Counted from the first letter of the stretch, positions 32,779 through 42,397 are shown. The stretch: DNA of 44,575 nt from Candidatus Zhuqueibacterota bacterium (GCA_029262035.1 JAJDAE010000010.1:1-44575), one strand, 5' to 3'. Program-made: numbers and translations. Notes: generated from the letters alone by a model not told the origin.

Positions 32779-33900
32779 ATGAGTCTTAGAAAAATTTATT
32801 TTGCCGGTTCTCTGCTGTTATTGATAAACTTACCAGTTTTGGGTCAGGCACGAATTAAAGATATTGCAGCATTTCAAGGCTTACAATCCCAACATCTTAT
32901 CGGGTACGGCCTTGTTATAGGTTTGGATGGAACCGGAGACCGCAGTAGCGGCGCCAGCGGTGCTATATTTACGATTCAATCAATTACAAATATGTTAGAA
33001 AAGTTCGGTATAACCGTGCCGTCCGACAGGCTGCGTGTTAGAAATGTGGCTGCGGTTATGATTACAAGCAAGATGTCGCCTTTTTTAAATCCCGGCACAA
33101 AAATTGACGTAACCGTTTCGTCACTCGGAGATGCAAAAAGTTTAGAAGGGGGCATTCTTCTTACCGCCCCGCTTTTGGGGACAGATGGTGAACTTTACGT
33201 AATGGCACAGGGGGCGATTTCAATTGGCGGTTTTAATATCGAAACCGGCGAAGGTGAAAAGATCAGGCAAAATTATGCTTTGGTGGGACGGGTACCGAAC
33301 GGTGGGATCATTCAAAAAGCTCTGGATCATCAGTTCGATATGCAGCAGCCACTTGGCGTTATGCTCAGCAAGCCCGATTTTACCACATCGGTGCGTATTG
33401 CAGATGCCATCAATAAATATTATTCTACCCGGCTTGCTACGCCAATGAACCCCGCTACTGTAGCAATTAGATGGCCTGATAATATGGCCTACCCGGGGGA
33501 TATGGTAAAGTTTATGTCGGAAATCGAATCTTTAGTTGTGAAGCAGGATAGAATTGCGAAAGTTGTGATCAACGAACGAACCGGTACCATTGTGGCCGGT
33601 GGTGATGTGAAAATATCAGATATTATGGTCTCGCACGGTAATCTGACCATCCACACCAAGCGACGCCCGGTTATATCTCAACCCGGCCCGTTTAGCAAAG
33701 GCAGGACAGTAATTGACGGCATAACCACCACGACTGTCCAGCAGGATGAAACCCGAAGCGCTGTGATTAAAAATATTGTGACCGTGAGCGATATCGCATC
33801 TGCTTTAAACGAGTTGGGAGTTAAGCCGAGGGATATTATTGCAATTTTTCAAGCCATAAAAGAAGCAGACGCACTTCAAGCTGAATTGGTTGTGATGTAA
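32779..33900 (+). CDS. flgI: Flagellar P-ring protein FlgI
   Basis: FlgI forms the periplasmic P ring around the rod. The 373-aa product has a signal peptide (about 1-23, ending VLGQA), then the family start RIKDIAAFQGLQSQHLIGYGLVIGLDGTGD (in part) and a normal C-terminus. Length is typical. The start site has only weak ribosome-binding similarity. It is followed 1 nt later by flgJ. Confidence 0.97.
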   Translation: MSLRKIYFAGSLLLLINLPVLGQARIKDIAAFQGLQSQHLIGYGLVIGLDGTGDRSSGASGAIFTIQSITNMLEKFGITVPSDRLRVRNVAAVMITSKMSPFLNPGTKIDVTVSSLGDAKSLEGGILLTAPLLGTDGELYVMAQGAISIGGFNIETGEGEKIRQNYALVGRVPNGGIIQKALDHQFDMQQPLGVMLSKPDFTTSVRIADAINKYYSTRLATPMNPATVAIRWPDNMAYPGDMVKFMSEIESLVVKQDRIAKVVINERTGTIVAGGDVKISDIMVSHGNLTIHTKRRPVISQPGPFSKGRTVIDGITTTTVQQDETRSAVIKNIVTVSDIASALNELGVKPRDIIAIFQAIKEADALQAELVVM

Positions 33901-33901
33901 A

Positions 33902-34678
33902 ATGGATGCCCTTAATTTTCAAAATAATGTTCAGATAAACAGTGCTTTGGCAGACCTGCAAAGCATCAAGAATAAGAGCAAGTATTCTGAGGAAGACTTA
34001 GAGAAACTAAAAAAGGTAGCGCAGGATTTTGAAGCCATTTTAGTAAACCAGGTTTTAAAAAGTATGCGGAAAGGTATGCCGAAGTCCGAACTCTTTGGCG
34101 AGGGCGTTGCCAGTGAATTTTATACAGGAATGTTTGACGAAAATATTGCCAAAGCGGTGGCAAGCAAGGGCGGTTTTCATTTAGCCGATACTATAATTGC
34201 CAGCTTTACAGATGATGGTAGAAATAGTTTGCCTGTGCAAACTTTACATGATTATCGATTAAGGCCAATTAGTACAGAAATAAAATCGATTAAAACACAG
34301 GATTGGGATAGAGGGATTATTGCTCAGGCAGCCCAAAAATATGCTTTGGATCCAAAATTGGTTGAAGCCGTGATAAAAGTTGAATCGAATTATAAAGCAG
34401 ATTCCGTATCTCATAAAGGCGCAGTTGGTTTAATGCAGTTGATGAAAGCGACAGCAGATGAGTTGGGTGTGAAAAACAGATATGACCCCCGACAGAATAT
34501 TTTTGGCGGGGCTAAATATTTACGCAAAATGCTGGATCGGTTTGACGGGAATCTTGAATTCGCAGTCGGTGCGTACAATGCAGGGCCTTCTGCAATCGAA
34601 AAGTACAATGGCATTCCGCCCTACAAAGAGACCCGGCGTTACGTGGAAAAAGTAATGTCAAATTATCGAGATATGTAA
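33902..34678 (+). CDS. flgJ: FlgJ-type rod-binding domain fused to lytic transglycosylase
   Basis: The 258-aa protein has an N-terminal rod-binding (FlgJ-N) domain (about 25-105: VAQDFEAILVNQVLKSMRKG; EFYTGMFDENIAKAVASKGG) and a C-terminal SLT lytic transglycosylase domain (about 135-258: VEAVIKVESNYKADSVSHKGAVGLMQ in part; AVGAYNAGPSAIEKY) with catalytic Glu likely at 161. It would cap the rod and cut the wall to let it through. In Salmonella FlgJ the enzyme domain is of another class (glucosaminidase); the SLT type is found elsewhere. No signal peptide, as expected of a type III substrate. Confidence 0.92.
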   Translation: MDALNFQNNVQINSALADLQSIKNKSKYSEEDLEKLKKVAQDFEAILVNQVLKSMRKGMPKSELFGEGVASEFYTGMFDENIAKAVASKGGFHLADTIIASFTDDGRNSLPVQTLHDYRLRPISTEIKSIKTQDWDRGIIAQAAQKYALDPKLVEAVIKVESNYKADSVSHKGAVGLMQLMKATADELGVKNRYDPRQNIFGGAKYLRKMLDRFDGNLEFAVGAYNAGPSAIEKYNGIPPYKETRRYVEKVMSNYRDM

Positions 34679-35176
34679 ATGGAAGCGATTATTGAAGAAT
34701 TGATTGATGTTATCGCGGAAGAAATTGAGGCGTTTAACGAACTTTTGGTAACCCTGCATGACAAGCAAAGAGCAATTGTTGAGGGAGAAATTGAGCAGTT
34801 GAATACAACGGTTGAACTTGAAACCAAATTGGCTAATGAGACAAAATCTTTGGAAGCGTTACGGCTTAACAAATCTCAAAAATTAGCCGAGCAGCTTGAA
34901 ATGGATAGCTTGAATCCGAAGTTAGGAGAAATTATCGATCAAGTTGAAAAGAAATACGCTCAAAGATTAAGTGACCAGCGAAATTTGCTAAGAACTTTGG
35001 TAGGAAAAATCCAGGTTCTCAATAAAAGCAATCAATTTTTGTTGGACTATTCGTTGGAATTTATCGAAAAAAGCATGGCTGTTTTACTCAGCGGGACGGA
35101 GCCTATGAGCATTTATAAAAAAGATGGTAAGATGTTAAAAGGGTTGAAGAACATTGTTTTGGATCAAAGCGCATAG
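34679..35176 (+). CDS. flgN: FlgN-like chaperone for FlgK/FlgL
   Basis: FlgN is the cytoplasmic chaperone of the hook-filament junction proteins. The 165-aa product is nearly all helical and acidic (IIEELIDVIAEEIEAFNELLVTL, in part) with the FlgN pattern of a long helical hairpin. The ATG follows the flgJ stop directly with no gap, and flgK starts 9 nt after it, which supports the call more than sequence similarity does. Confidence 0.78.
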   Translation: MEAIIEELIDVIAEEIEAFNELLVTLHDKQRAIVEGEIEQLNTTVELETKLANETKSLEALRLNKSQKLAEQLEMDSLNPKLGEIIDQVEKKYAQRLSDQRNLLRTLVGKIQVLNKSNQFLLDYSLEFIEKSMAVLLSGTEPMSIYKKDGKMLKGLKNIVLDQSA

Positions 35177-35185
35177 GGTACAATT

Positions 35186-36565
35186 ATGGCTGATTTATTG
35201 AGAATGTTAAATATTGCTAAACGTGCCATGTTCGCGCATCAGACCGCAATGAATACATCTGGACAGAATATAGCAAATGTGAATACCGAAGGCTATTCTC
35301 GCCAGCGTGTAACCTTGGCGGCATCCCGTGCGACCGCTGCCCCGTTTGGCTATCTGGGTGCTGGAGTAGACGTGCAAACGGTCGAACGTATCCGCAGCCA
35401 AATGATAGACCAGCAACTTTTGGATGAGCGTCCTGCTTTAGAAATGCACGATTTTAAAAGCTCAGGGTTGGAGTTTGTGGAGGAAATTTTTAATGAGCCT
35501 TCCGAATTCGGTTTAAGCAGAAACATAGAGGAATTCTTTAATTCCTGGCATGATTTGGCAAATGATCCGGAAAGTACCGCTTCCAGAACTGTTGTACGCC
35601 AGAAAGCTCAAACAATGACCAGTAGTTTCCGACGGATTGACCGTGAGTTAAATAATTATCAAACTCACTTGAATCGTGAATTAAGGGATGCGGTTGATGA
35701 GGTTAATTTGATAACCAAAGAAATTTCGAAACTGAATGAAAGGATTGTTAATTCAGAAGTTAACGGCCATCAAGCTCCGGATTTGCGTGATCAACGTGAT
35801 ATACTGGTTGGAAAATTGTCGAAATTGGTAGATGTGCGTACCAGTGAAAATGAGCATGGTGGAATCACTGTTTCTGCTGGCAATAGAACATTAGTAGTGG
35901 ATACATTTAATGAACCACTCACTTTGACCACAATTTCTGAAAGCGATCCAGGGCCGTTTATAACCTTTGAAGGCGATAGCACTATAGCACAAATTTCAAG
36001 CGGAAAAATCAAAGGCTTGCTTGAGCTTCGGGACAAAAACATACCAGATTACAGAAATCGTTTGGATGCGCTGGCTGTTGCCTTGACTACGGAACTCAAC
36101 ACGGTGCATACAACCGGTTATAACTTGAATGGCATAACCGGCATAGATTTTTTTGATACTGCAACATCAGGTGCGGCGGATTTTGAAGTAAGTGCATCCA
36201 TCCTTACTAATGCTAATTTAATTGCAAGCGCGGATACGACCGGAGAATCGGGTAATAACGGTATTGCACTGGCAATGGCCAATGTTGCTGATAATTTGAC
36301 GATGAACAGTGGTGAGTTTACTTTTAGTGATTATTATAATTCACTTATCTCAAATATTGGCAGTGAGACACAGGAAGCAAATTTTTTATCCAATACGTTT
36401 GGCTTAACAGTAGAGCAGCTCGAATTTAGCCGGGAGTCAATATCCGGAGTTTCTTTGGACGAGGAAGTTACAAACATGATTGAAGCCCAAACAGCATTCA
36501 ATGCAGCGGCCAGAGTTATTTCCTCTGTGGATGAAATGATGCAGACTATATTAAACATGACATAG
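35186..36565 (+). CDS. flgK: Hook-associated protein FlgK (HAP1)
   Basis: FlgK forms the first junction ring between hook and filament. The 459-aa product has the N-terminal signature (NTSGQNIANVNTEGYSRQRV, in part, near residue 22), a central coiled part and the C-terminal FlgK helix (EEVTNMIEAQTAFNAAARVISSVDEM in part). It is on the short side for FlgK (often 500-600 aa), mostly through a smaller variable middle. flgL follows after 9 nt. Confidence 0.96.
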   Translation: MADLLRMLNIAKRAMFAHQTAMNTSGQNIANVNTEGYSRQRVTLAASRATAAPFGYLGAGVDVQTVERIRSQMIDQQLLDERPALEMHDFKSSGLEFVEEIFNEPSEFGLSRNIEEFFNSWHDLANDPESTASRTVVRQKAQTMTSSFRRIDRELNNYQTHLNRELRDAVDEVNLITKEISKLNERIVNSEVNGHQAPDLRDQRDILVGKLSKLVDVRTSENEHGGITVSAGNRTLVVDTFNEPLTLTTISESDPGPFITFEGDSTIAQISSGKIKGLLELRDKNIPDYRNRLDALAVALTTELNTVHTTGYNLNGITGIDFFDTATSGAADFEVSASILTNANLIASADTTGESGNNGIALAMANVADNLTMNSGEFTFSDYYNSLISNIGSETQEANFLSNTFGLTVEQLEFSRESISGVSLDEEVTNMIEAQTAFNAAARVISSVDEMMQTILNMT

Positions 36566-36574
36566 GTTTAGGTT

Positions 36575-37468
36575 ATGAGAGTCACCAATAGAATGATTGC
36601 TAAGCAGATGCTAACAACAATTTCAAAAAACCAGGGATTAGCAGCAAAGCTGCAATTAGACATTGCCACAACCAAAAAAGTCAGGCGGCCTTCTGATGAT
36701 CCGACCGGGGTGATTCAACTTGGAAGATTCAATGCATTGGTCAGCCGGAATGATCAGTACCTCAAAAATATGAGCACAATGGATAATTTTTTAACCAATT
36801 CCACTGCCGCTTTGGATAATGCCCTAAACATCGTTGAGCAGGCTAAAGATATCGCAATAAGTGGTGCTTCGGGTGTAACCAGCGATGAGGCCAGAGTTTC
36901 AATGGCGAATCAGGTTGACCTGCTTATTGACTCAATGGTTGATATTGGAAATTCAAAATACAATAACCGCAACCTGTTTGCGGGCACTCTGACAAGCGGT
37001 ACAGATTCTTATACGCGGGTAGGAGATGTTATTACTTATAACGGTAACGACAAATCGATCACTGGTACAATTGGTTTTAGTACAGATGTGACATATAATA
37101 AAACGGGTACTGAAGTCTTTAACCCTTCCGGCGGTCCTGATTTATTTGCAACACTCGTCGCTTTAAAGCAGGGTCTTGCGGGAAATGATGTTGACGCCGT
37201 TCAGGCTGAATTGACAAATATCGAATCCTCTAAGGATCATTTGATTGCTGTTATATCGCACCTCGGAATTTTACAAGACAGGTTGAGTTCAACTGAGGTT
37301 ATGATCTCAAATCAAAACATTAGTTTTGCCGATCAAATTTCAAGAATTCAGGACACGGATATGGTGGCAACCATAGTTAATTCACAAGTTTTGGGAAATG
37401 CAATTACAACTGGCTTAAGGTCTATGGGCGAGGTTATACAAATAAGCTTAATAAATTTTATTAGTTAA
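36575..37468 (+). CDS. flgL: Hook-associated protein FlgL (HAP3)
   Basis: FlgL is the second junction protein. The 297-aa product starts with the flagellin-like MRVTNRMIAKQMLTTISKN, has the family segment KKVRRPSDDPTG near residue 34 and a flagellin-like C-terminus (TDMVATIVNSQVLGNAITTGLRS in part). Size and the distinct middle domain fit FlgL rather than flagellin. It ends the recognisable flagellar gene run. Confidence 0.94.
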   Translation: MRVTNRMIAKQMLTTISKNQGLAAKLQLDIATTKKVRRPSDDPTGVIQLGRFNALVSRNDQYLKNMSTMDNFLTNSTAALDNALNIVEQAKDIAISGASGVTSDEARVSMANQVDLLIDSMVDIGNSKYNNRNLFAGTLTSGTDSYTRVGDVITYNGNDKSITGTIGFSTDVTYNKTGTEVFNPSGGPDLFATLVALKQGLAGNDVDAVQAELTNIESSKDHLIAVISHLGILQDRLSSTEVMISNQNISFADQISRIQDTDMVATIVNSQVLGNAITTGLRSMGEVIQISLINFIS

Positions 37469-37479
37469 AGGGAGTTAAC

Positions 37480-38046
37480 ATGAATTCGTATACAAATTAC
37501 GGGAAAGTAGAGTTACTGCAAGGCAGTATACTTTTACAACAAGGAAACTTTGAACAAGCGAAACAAAGCTATGAAGAAGAACTTCAAAAGGATTCAAAAA
37601 ACCTGGAAGCATTGTACGGAATGGGCATTCTGTGTCAATATAAAGAGGATTACGAAGGGGCAAAAGGATACTTTGAACGAGCATTAAATCTCGAGGATGT
37701 CAGTTCACAAATCTTGAACAGCTTTGGTATTGTTTCGGTTTATCTTGGCGATAAAGAATCGGCAATAAAAGCTTTTGAAAAAGCAGTTGATTTAGATCCT
37801 GAGTTTCTGGATGCTTACAAAAATTTGGCAGATGCGTACATTGAATGCGGGAATTTCGATGATGGCATTAAAACCTACCAGGTGATTTTACAAGAGCACC
37901 CCGATGATGTTGAGACTTTACTCACGGTGGCAGAGTTATATTCTGAGTCGGGAGACAAGGAATCGACCAAATACTTATTTGAAAAAGTCATTAAAATTGA
38001 ACCGGATAATGACGTGGCCAAAATGGGTCTGCAGGAATTTGATTAG
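37480..38046 (+). CDS. TPR protein
   Basis: The 188-aa protein is built of about five tetratricopeptide repeats with the usual spacing (ALYGMGILCQYKEDYEGAKGYFERAL in part; AIKAFEKAVDLDPEFLDAYKNLADAY in part). It has no signal peptide or membrane segment. It lies 11 nt after flgL and 23 nt before a glycosyltransferase with its own TPRs, so it may act with those enzymes as a protein-binding adaptor. Substrate unknown. Confidence 0.85.
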   Translation: MNSYTNYGKVELLQGSILLQQGNFEQAKQSYEEELQKDSKNLEALYGMGILCQYKEDYEGAKGYFERALNLEDVSSQILNSFGIVSVYLGDKESAIKAFEKAVDLDPEFLDAYKNLADAYIECGNFDDGIKTYQVILQEHPDDVETLLTVAELYSESGDKESTKYLFEKVIKIEPDNDVAKMGLQEFD

Positions 38047-38069
38047 GAAATTTGTAATAGAGTCCTGAT

Positions 38070-39731
38070 ATGCCCACTTTGAGTAAAAAGGATGCTAAGC
38101 AAAAAAATAAGATTATTGCACTTTTCCGGAAAGGCGATACTGAAAGCGCACTCTCCGAAGTAACGTCTGCCCGGAAAATAGCGCCAAATAATCATGAGTT
38201 TTTTTATCTTGAGGGGATGATACTTGGCTCCCGCTCGAACTATGCTGACGCATTTCGGGCATTGGCCAGGGCAACTGAACTAAATCCCAAGCATGGCGAA
38301 TCTTTTTTTGAGATAGCCTATCTTCAAATGGCGCTTTGCAGGTTCAACCTTGCTGAAGCCAATTTTAAGAAAGCACTCACACTCAATTTCAATAAAAAAG
38401 AATGTTCTACATATATCGCCCGAATAAGGTCGGTTGCAAAAACAAAAGACGTCACCTTATCCGCTTGCCTGATCGTTAAAAACGAAGAGAAATTTCTACC
38501 CGGATGCCTGAAAAGCCTTGAGACAATTGCCGATGAAATTGTAATTGTAGATACAGGCTCTACGGATGAAACCATACAAATTGCCGAAGAGTTTGGGGCG
38601 AAAATATTTCATTATAAATGGAAAAACGATTTTGCAGACGCCCGCAATTTCGCGAACAGCAACGCAACCGGTGATTGGATCATTCAATTGGATGCCGATG
38701 AAGAGCTTTTTCCTGAAGATCAAAACAAAGTTCGGGAAATCATTCACCAGGGGACTTCTAACGGTGCCTATCTGGCTTTGCATAATCGCGTTTCCAATTC
38801 TTTTGGCGAGAATATGCCTTCCATTCATTATCTGGTCCGGCTATTCAGGAATTCTCCCGAATTTTATTATGAAAATGCAATACATGAAGTTTTACAAATT
38901 TCCGGTCATGTTGCGGCTGTAGATGTAAATATTTTGCACCATGGTTATAATCAAGATGCCGAATATATGAAAACCAAACGCAACCGAAATGCAGAAATTT
39001 TGTATCGCCGCCTTGAAGAGGATCCTGAAAAAGTTTCAACACTTTTTTACCTTTCCATGATGCACGTGGGGTGCCGGGAGTTTGATAAAGCAGAATCATT
39101 TGCATTGAAAGCAATTGAAAAAATTGACCCCGGGAATCCGTCGAAACAACATCTACTTTTAATGATGTTGAACAATTTAGCTTTAATCAAAAACATTGCA
39201 GGCGATTTGGATACTGTGATTGAGTATTCGGAAAGAGCCATCAGTATAAACGAGAATTTTCTCGATCCATACTTTTTTTTGGGAACGGCCTATTACCGCA
39301 AAGACGAGCTGAGCAAGGCAAAAGATGTTTATTCACGCTATCTCAAAAAGACTCAGGAATTAAAGGAACGACCGGTTTTTAATCTGTTTGGCAGTTCGGC
39401 CGATACTTATCTGTTCCAGGTTTATCACTTTCTGGGGAAAATACACCGCAAGGAACACGACGATAAACAGGCAGAATTTTTTATCCAAAAATCTGTAGAA
39501 TTAAATCCAAAATTTTGGATTGGTTATGTGGATTTGGCTTACATAAATAAAGATTGCGAGAACCTCAGGAAGTCAGCTGAGTATTTTGAGAAGGCTATAA
39601 ATCTCGCTAAGGAAAACCCGGATATAAACAAAGAAGATTCACTGCTATATTTTGATTTTGTGAATGCTGCAAAATCGTATATGCAGGTTTTGAAAATGAT
39701 TGGTCATCAAAATAAAGAAGCAGTCTCCTGA
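38070..39731 (+). CDS. TPR-linked family 2 glycosyltransferase
   Basis: The 553-aa protein has N-terminal TPRs (about 20-115), a GT2 domain (about 129-350: LSACLIVKNEEKFLPGCLKSL in part; IVDTGSTDETIQIAEEFGAK; D208-A-D210 as the metal-binding DxD) and C-terminal TPRs (about 320-545). This SunS-like domain mix is common in protein glycosyltransferases. Its location right after flgK-flgL suggests that it modifies a flagellar filament or junction protein in the cytoplasm. No maf or sugar-synthesis genes are near to support this. Confidence 0.87.
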   Translation: MPTLSKKDAKQKNKIIALFRKGDTESALSEVTSARKIAPNNHEFFYLEGMILGSRSNYADAFRALARATELNPKHGESFFEIAYLQMALCRFNLAEANFKKALTLNFNKKECSTYIARIRSVAKTKDVTLSACLIVKNEEKFLPGCLKSLETIADEIVIVDTGSTDETIQIAEEFGAKIFHYKWKNDFADARNFANSNATGDWIIQLDADEELFPEDQNKVREIIHQGTSNGAYLALHNRVSNSFGENMPSIHYLVRLFRNSPEFYYENAIHEVLQISGHVAAVDVNILHHGYNQDAEYMKTKRNRNAEILYRRLEEDPEKVSTLFYLSMMHVGCREFDKAESFALKAIEKIDPGNPSKQHLLLMMLNNLALIKNIAGDLDTVIEYSERAISINENFLDPYFFLGTAYYRKDELSKAKDVYSRYLKKTQELKERPVFNLFGSSADTYLFQVYHFLGKIHRKEHDDKQAEFFIQKSVELNPKFWIGYVDLAYINKDCENLRKSAEYFEKAINLAKENPDINKEDSLLYFDFVNAAKSYMQVLKMIGHQNKEAVS

Positions 39732-39734
39732 TTT

Positions 39735-41117
39735 ATGCGCCCTTCCGCTGTAAAAAAAAATAGACTCTCTTTGTGCATGATAGTAAAAAACGAAGAGCAG
39801 TATCTTTTCGACTGTTTGAAAAGTGTTGAAGATGTTGTTGATGAAGTGATTATCGTCGATACCGGCTCCGAAGACAGTACTCTGGATATAGCCGAAAAAT
39901 TCAATGCAAAAATTTATCACTATCCCTGGAAGGACGATTTTTCTGCTGCGAGAAATGAAAGCCTGAAACATGCAACCTGCGAATGGATTTTACAGCTTGA
40001 TGCTGATGAGCGGCTATGTACGGAAAGTAAAGCCGAGTTGAAAAAAAGGCTCAAAGATAAAAAATATATGTGCGTCAATGTGGTAATTGACAGCCCGAAA
40101 GCAGATCAGAAGAAAGGACATATAAGCCGGGCGCACCGGTTATTTCGCAATATACCCGGCATGAAGTATTCGGGTAGAATTCACGAGCAGGTCTCGCCGG
40201 CAGTGATGGCATTAAAAGGCAAAGAAGGCTTCTCATCCATTAAACTCATTCATCTGGGTTATGCAAAAGATGAAGGCGCAATGGAAGAAAAAAGTCTTCG
40301 AAATAGCAAGCTGCTAAAACAACAAATTTCCGAGGAGCCGAATAATGCCTATTGGCGCTTTACATATGCTCAAAATTTAGTTCTAAATCGCGAGTATAGT
40401 GAGGCAGAGGAGCATCTAAAAAAAGCTCTTGAGCTTGGCGGGTTACCTAAAGATATTCTATGCAGCATTTATAATAATTTTGCTGAGATAAAAATAAAAA
40501 AAGGTGATTATCGCAATGGAGTTGAACAGGCGCAGCAATCGATAAAGTTGAATCCTGCTCAAACCACTTCATATCTTTTAATGTATGAAGCCTACGGCTA
40601 TCTCAAACAGATCGAGAGTCAAATATTCTGTTTAGAAAAAACCATTGCACTTGTTGAGAAAAATAGCCGAAATACGAACCAAACGTCCCTTGAAGCTTAT
40701 GTTGATATTACCTCGCTTTATCTTAATTTAGGCGCACGGCATTTTCAAAGTAAAGATTTTCTGTCGGCGAAAGCCGCCTTCCAAAATGCTGTAAAAATAT
40801 CCCCTGAAAATATAATGGCTTTGCAGGGATATAGCGATTGCCTAATTCAAATTGGAGAATTTGATACCGCCGAGGAAGTTTTGTCTACTCTGGGTAATTT
40901 GAATCCGGACGATCCTGTAATTCTTGAAAAGCGGGCATTTATTTTCATGAGACTTAAAAAATTTGAACAAGCCATTACGGCCTATGAATTACTGAGTACG
41001 CGAGTCTCCCGGACTGTGGCTTTAAGTAAAAGATTAGCTGGTCTTTATAATTTGATTGGTGACAGGGAAACGGCTGAAATGTATCTCCAGGAATCCGTTC
41101 AAATTGGAGAGGGTTAA
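39735..41117 (+). CDS. Second TPR-linked family 2 glycosyltransferase
   Basis: This 460-aa protein starts directly with the GT2 domain (LSLCMIVKNEEQYLFDCLKSV in part, near residue 11; IVDTGSEDSTLDIAEKFNAK; D89-A-D91) followed by several TPRs (about 200-450). It lacks the N-terminal TPRs of its neighbour and begins 3 nt after it. The GT2 parts of the two share many identical stretches (IVKNEE, IVDTGS, AEE/EKF-AKI), so they are paralogues. The two may act in sequence on one protein. Confidence 0.87.
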   Translation: MRPSAVKKNRLSLCMIVKNEEQYLFDCLKSVEDVVDEVIIVDTGSEDSTLDIAEKFNAKIYHYPWKDDFSAARNESLKHATCEWILQLDADERLCTESKAELKKRLKDKKYMCVNVVIDSPKADQKKGHISRAHRLFRNIPGMKYSGRIHEQVSPAVMALKGKEGFSSIKLIHLGYAKDEGAMEEKSLRNSKLLKQQISEEPNNAYWRFTYAQNLVLNREYSEAEEHLKKALELGGLPKDILCSIYNNFAEIKIKKGDYRNGVEQAQQSIKLNPAQTTSYLLMYEAYGYLKQIESQIFCLEKTIALVEKNSRNTNQTSLEAYVDITSLYLNLGARHFQSKDFLSAKAAFQNAVKISPENIMALQGYSDCLIQIGEFDTAEEVLSTLGNLNPDDPVILEKRAFIFMRLKKFEQAITAYELLSTRVSRTVALSKRLAGLYNLIGDRETAEMYLQESVQIGEG

Positions 41118-41119
41118 TT

Positions 41120-41154
41120 ACAGGGAGAATGGATTTTTCCCATTCTCCCTGTTT
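41120..41154. terminator. Perfect 13-bp hairpin, bidirectional terminator
   Basis: ACAGGGAGAATGG (41120-41132) and CCATTCTCCCTGT (41140-41152) are exact reverse complements around a 7-nt loop ATTTTTC. It lies between two convergent genes, 3 nt after the glycosyltransferase stop and 10 bp past the stop of the - strand gene. The T-rich loop and short TTTC end suit termination in both directions. Confidence 0.8.
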
Positions 41155-41161
41155 CAAGATT

Positions 41162-42073
41162 CTAGCGTGCGTCACTTACATTGTTTATTACAATATTTCT
41201 TTCAATCACAGAATTGATTTTATTTGGCGGCACGGGCAATTTTGTTTCGGAAACAACTATTTCATCAAATGCTACTTTTTGCACCCAACCGGATTCAATA
41301 TCTTTGTAGAAATTCCCTTTATAATGTGAGCCGCCAACAGTTGTGATTTCCATATTTGGCATCGGAGTCATAATCATTTTAAATGAACTTTCGCCCGAAT
41401 CGATGCCAATTATGGCGCATTGTTTGTCATTAACTAAACTTAGTCCATTAAACTCAAGTGTGATTTTCCCATTTTTGAAGGATGACCCCTCGGCAAAGTT
41501 TGAACCCAGATTGGTTGGTGGGGCGCTGTTGGCCGCAACATGAACAACTTTTTGTCCAATTTTTTTCAAGTTTTGAATGCCATTGCCATATTGTGTTTTT
41601 TCTCCGAAAACATCACAAAAACCATGGAAGTCTATAAAAGAATTATAGATATGATATGATTTGTCGGGTGGTATCATGTTACCGTTTTCATCGACGAGGC
41701 CTTCAAATTTGCTATGCTCTAAACCGAATACCTGGTTTGACTTGTCGATGCCTGATTTGTACTTATATTGCCAATTGGTCAATACGGGAATGCTGACTTC
41801 CAATGAATCTCCAAAATTTATTGTATATTTTTCGCAGGTATATTCAAAGCCATCTGACGTTGGCATGCATTTCAAACGAAAACGAAAGGTGTCCTTTCCA
41901 AGGCGTTCGCCGTCTAAACCATAATTTAGAAGTTCGGATTTGAGTTCAAAAAACTGTACTTCTGCGGTGCGTTTGTTCGCTAAATTAAATTCTTGCTCAA
42001 GCAGGGGTTTGTCTGCGGGTTTGGAACCTAAAATAAAGGGTAAGATGAAAATAGTTAGGATTAATTTTTTCAT
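41162..42073 (-). CDS. Secreted protein of unknown function
   Basis: I do not recognise the family. The 303-aa protein has a signal peptide (MKKLILTIFILPFILGSKPA) and a soluble part with mixed beta-type composition and three Cys in a small area (near residues 70-80) plus others. The ATG at 42073 is chosen because AGGAG lies 7 nt upstream; an upstream in-frame ATG (42175) would overlap the regulator gene. It is the last gene of a three-gene operon with a regulator and a membrane protein. Confidence 0.75.
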   Translation of the reverse strand: MKKLILTIFILPFILGSKPADKPLLEQEFNLANKRTAEVQFFELKSELLNYGLDGERLGKDTFRFRLKCMPTSDGFEYTCEKYTINFGDSLEVSIPVLTNWQYKYKSGIDKSNQVFGLEHSKFEGLVDENGNMIPPDKSYHIYNSFIDFHGFCDVFGEKTQYGNGIQNLKKIGQKVVHVAANSAPPTNLGSNFAEGSSFKNGKITLEFNGLSLVNDKQCAIIGIDSGESSFKMIMTPMPNMEITTVGGSHYKGNFYKDIESGWVQKVAFDEIVVSETKLPVPPNKINSVIERNIVINNVSDAR

Positions 42074-42093
42074 AAGGTGTCTCCTTTTTTTAA

Positions 42094-42396
42094 TCATTTT
42101 TGATTTTTTATAATTTGCTCCATACTGCTCAGGTAGTTTAAAAAAGCTTGTCTGCCCTTTTCGGTAATCATGCATGTGGTTTGGGGTTTTTTCCCGACAA
42201 ATGCTTTTTTTATCTCGATGAGTTCGTGGTCTGCCAATTTGGTTAGATGTGTATTTAAATTTCCATCCGTAATCCCGATCGATTCTTTTAAAAATGTAAA
42301 ATTTGCACTTTCAACATTAATTAAAATGGCCAGAATGGCCAATCGATTGGGTGCATGAACGATGGGATCCAGTGCTAAAATTTCTTCATGGCTCAT
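42094..42396 (-). CDS. Winged-helix transcriptional regulator
   Basis: The 100-aa protein matches the small MarR/ArsR-like winged-helix type: a helix-rich start (ALDPIVHAPNRLAILAIL), a recognition region (ESIGITDGNLNTHLTKLADHELIEI in part) and a wing with TTCMITEKGRQAFLNYL. The ATG at 42396 has GGAG about 9 nt upstream and starts 1 nt after the preceding stop; an upstream GTG/ATG is less likely. Such regulators encoded next to multi-pass membrane proteins often repress their own operon. The dyad at 43038-43060 is a candidate target. Confidence 0.82.
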   Translation of the reverse strand: MSHEEILALDPIVHAPNRLAILAILINVESANFTFLKESIGITDGNLNTHLTKLADHELIEIKKAFVGKKPQTTCMITEKGRQAFLNYLSSMEQIIKNQK

Positions 42397-42397
42397 T

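Noticed and set aside
36575-37468. Flagellin instead of FlgL
   Set aside because: Flagellin-like ends are shared by both, but position after flgK, size and the middle region fit FlgL.
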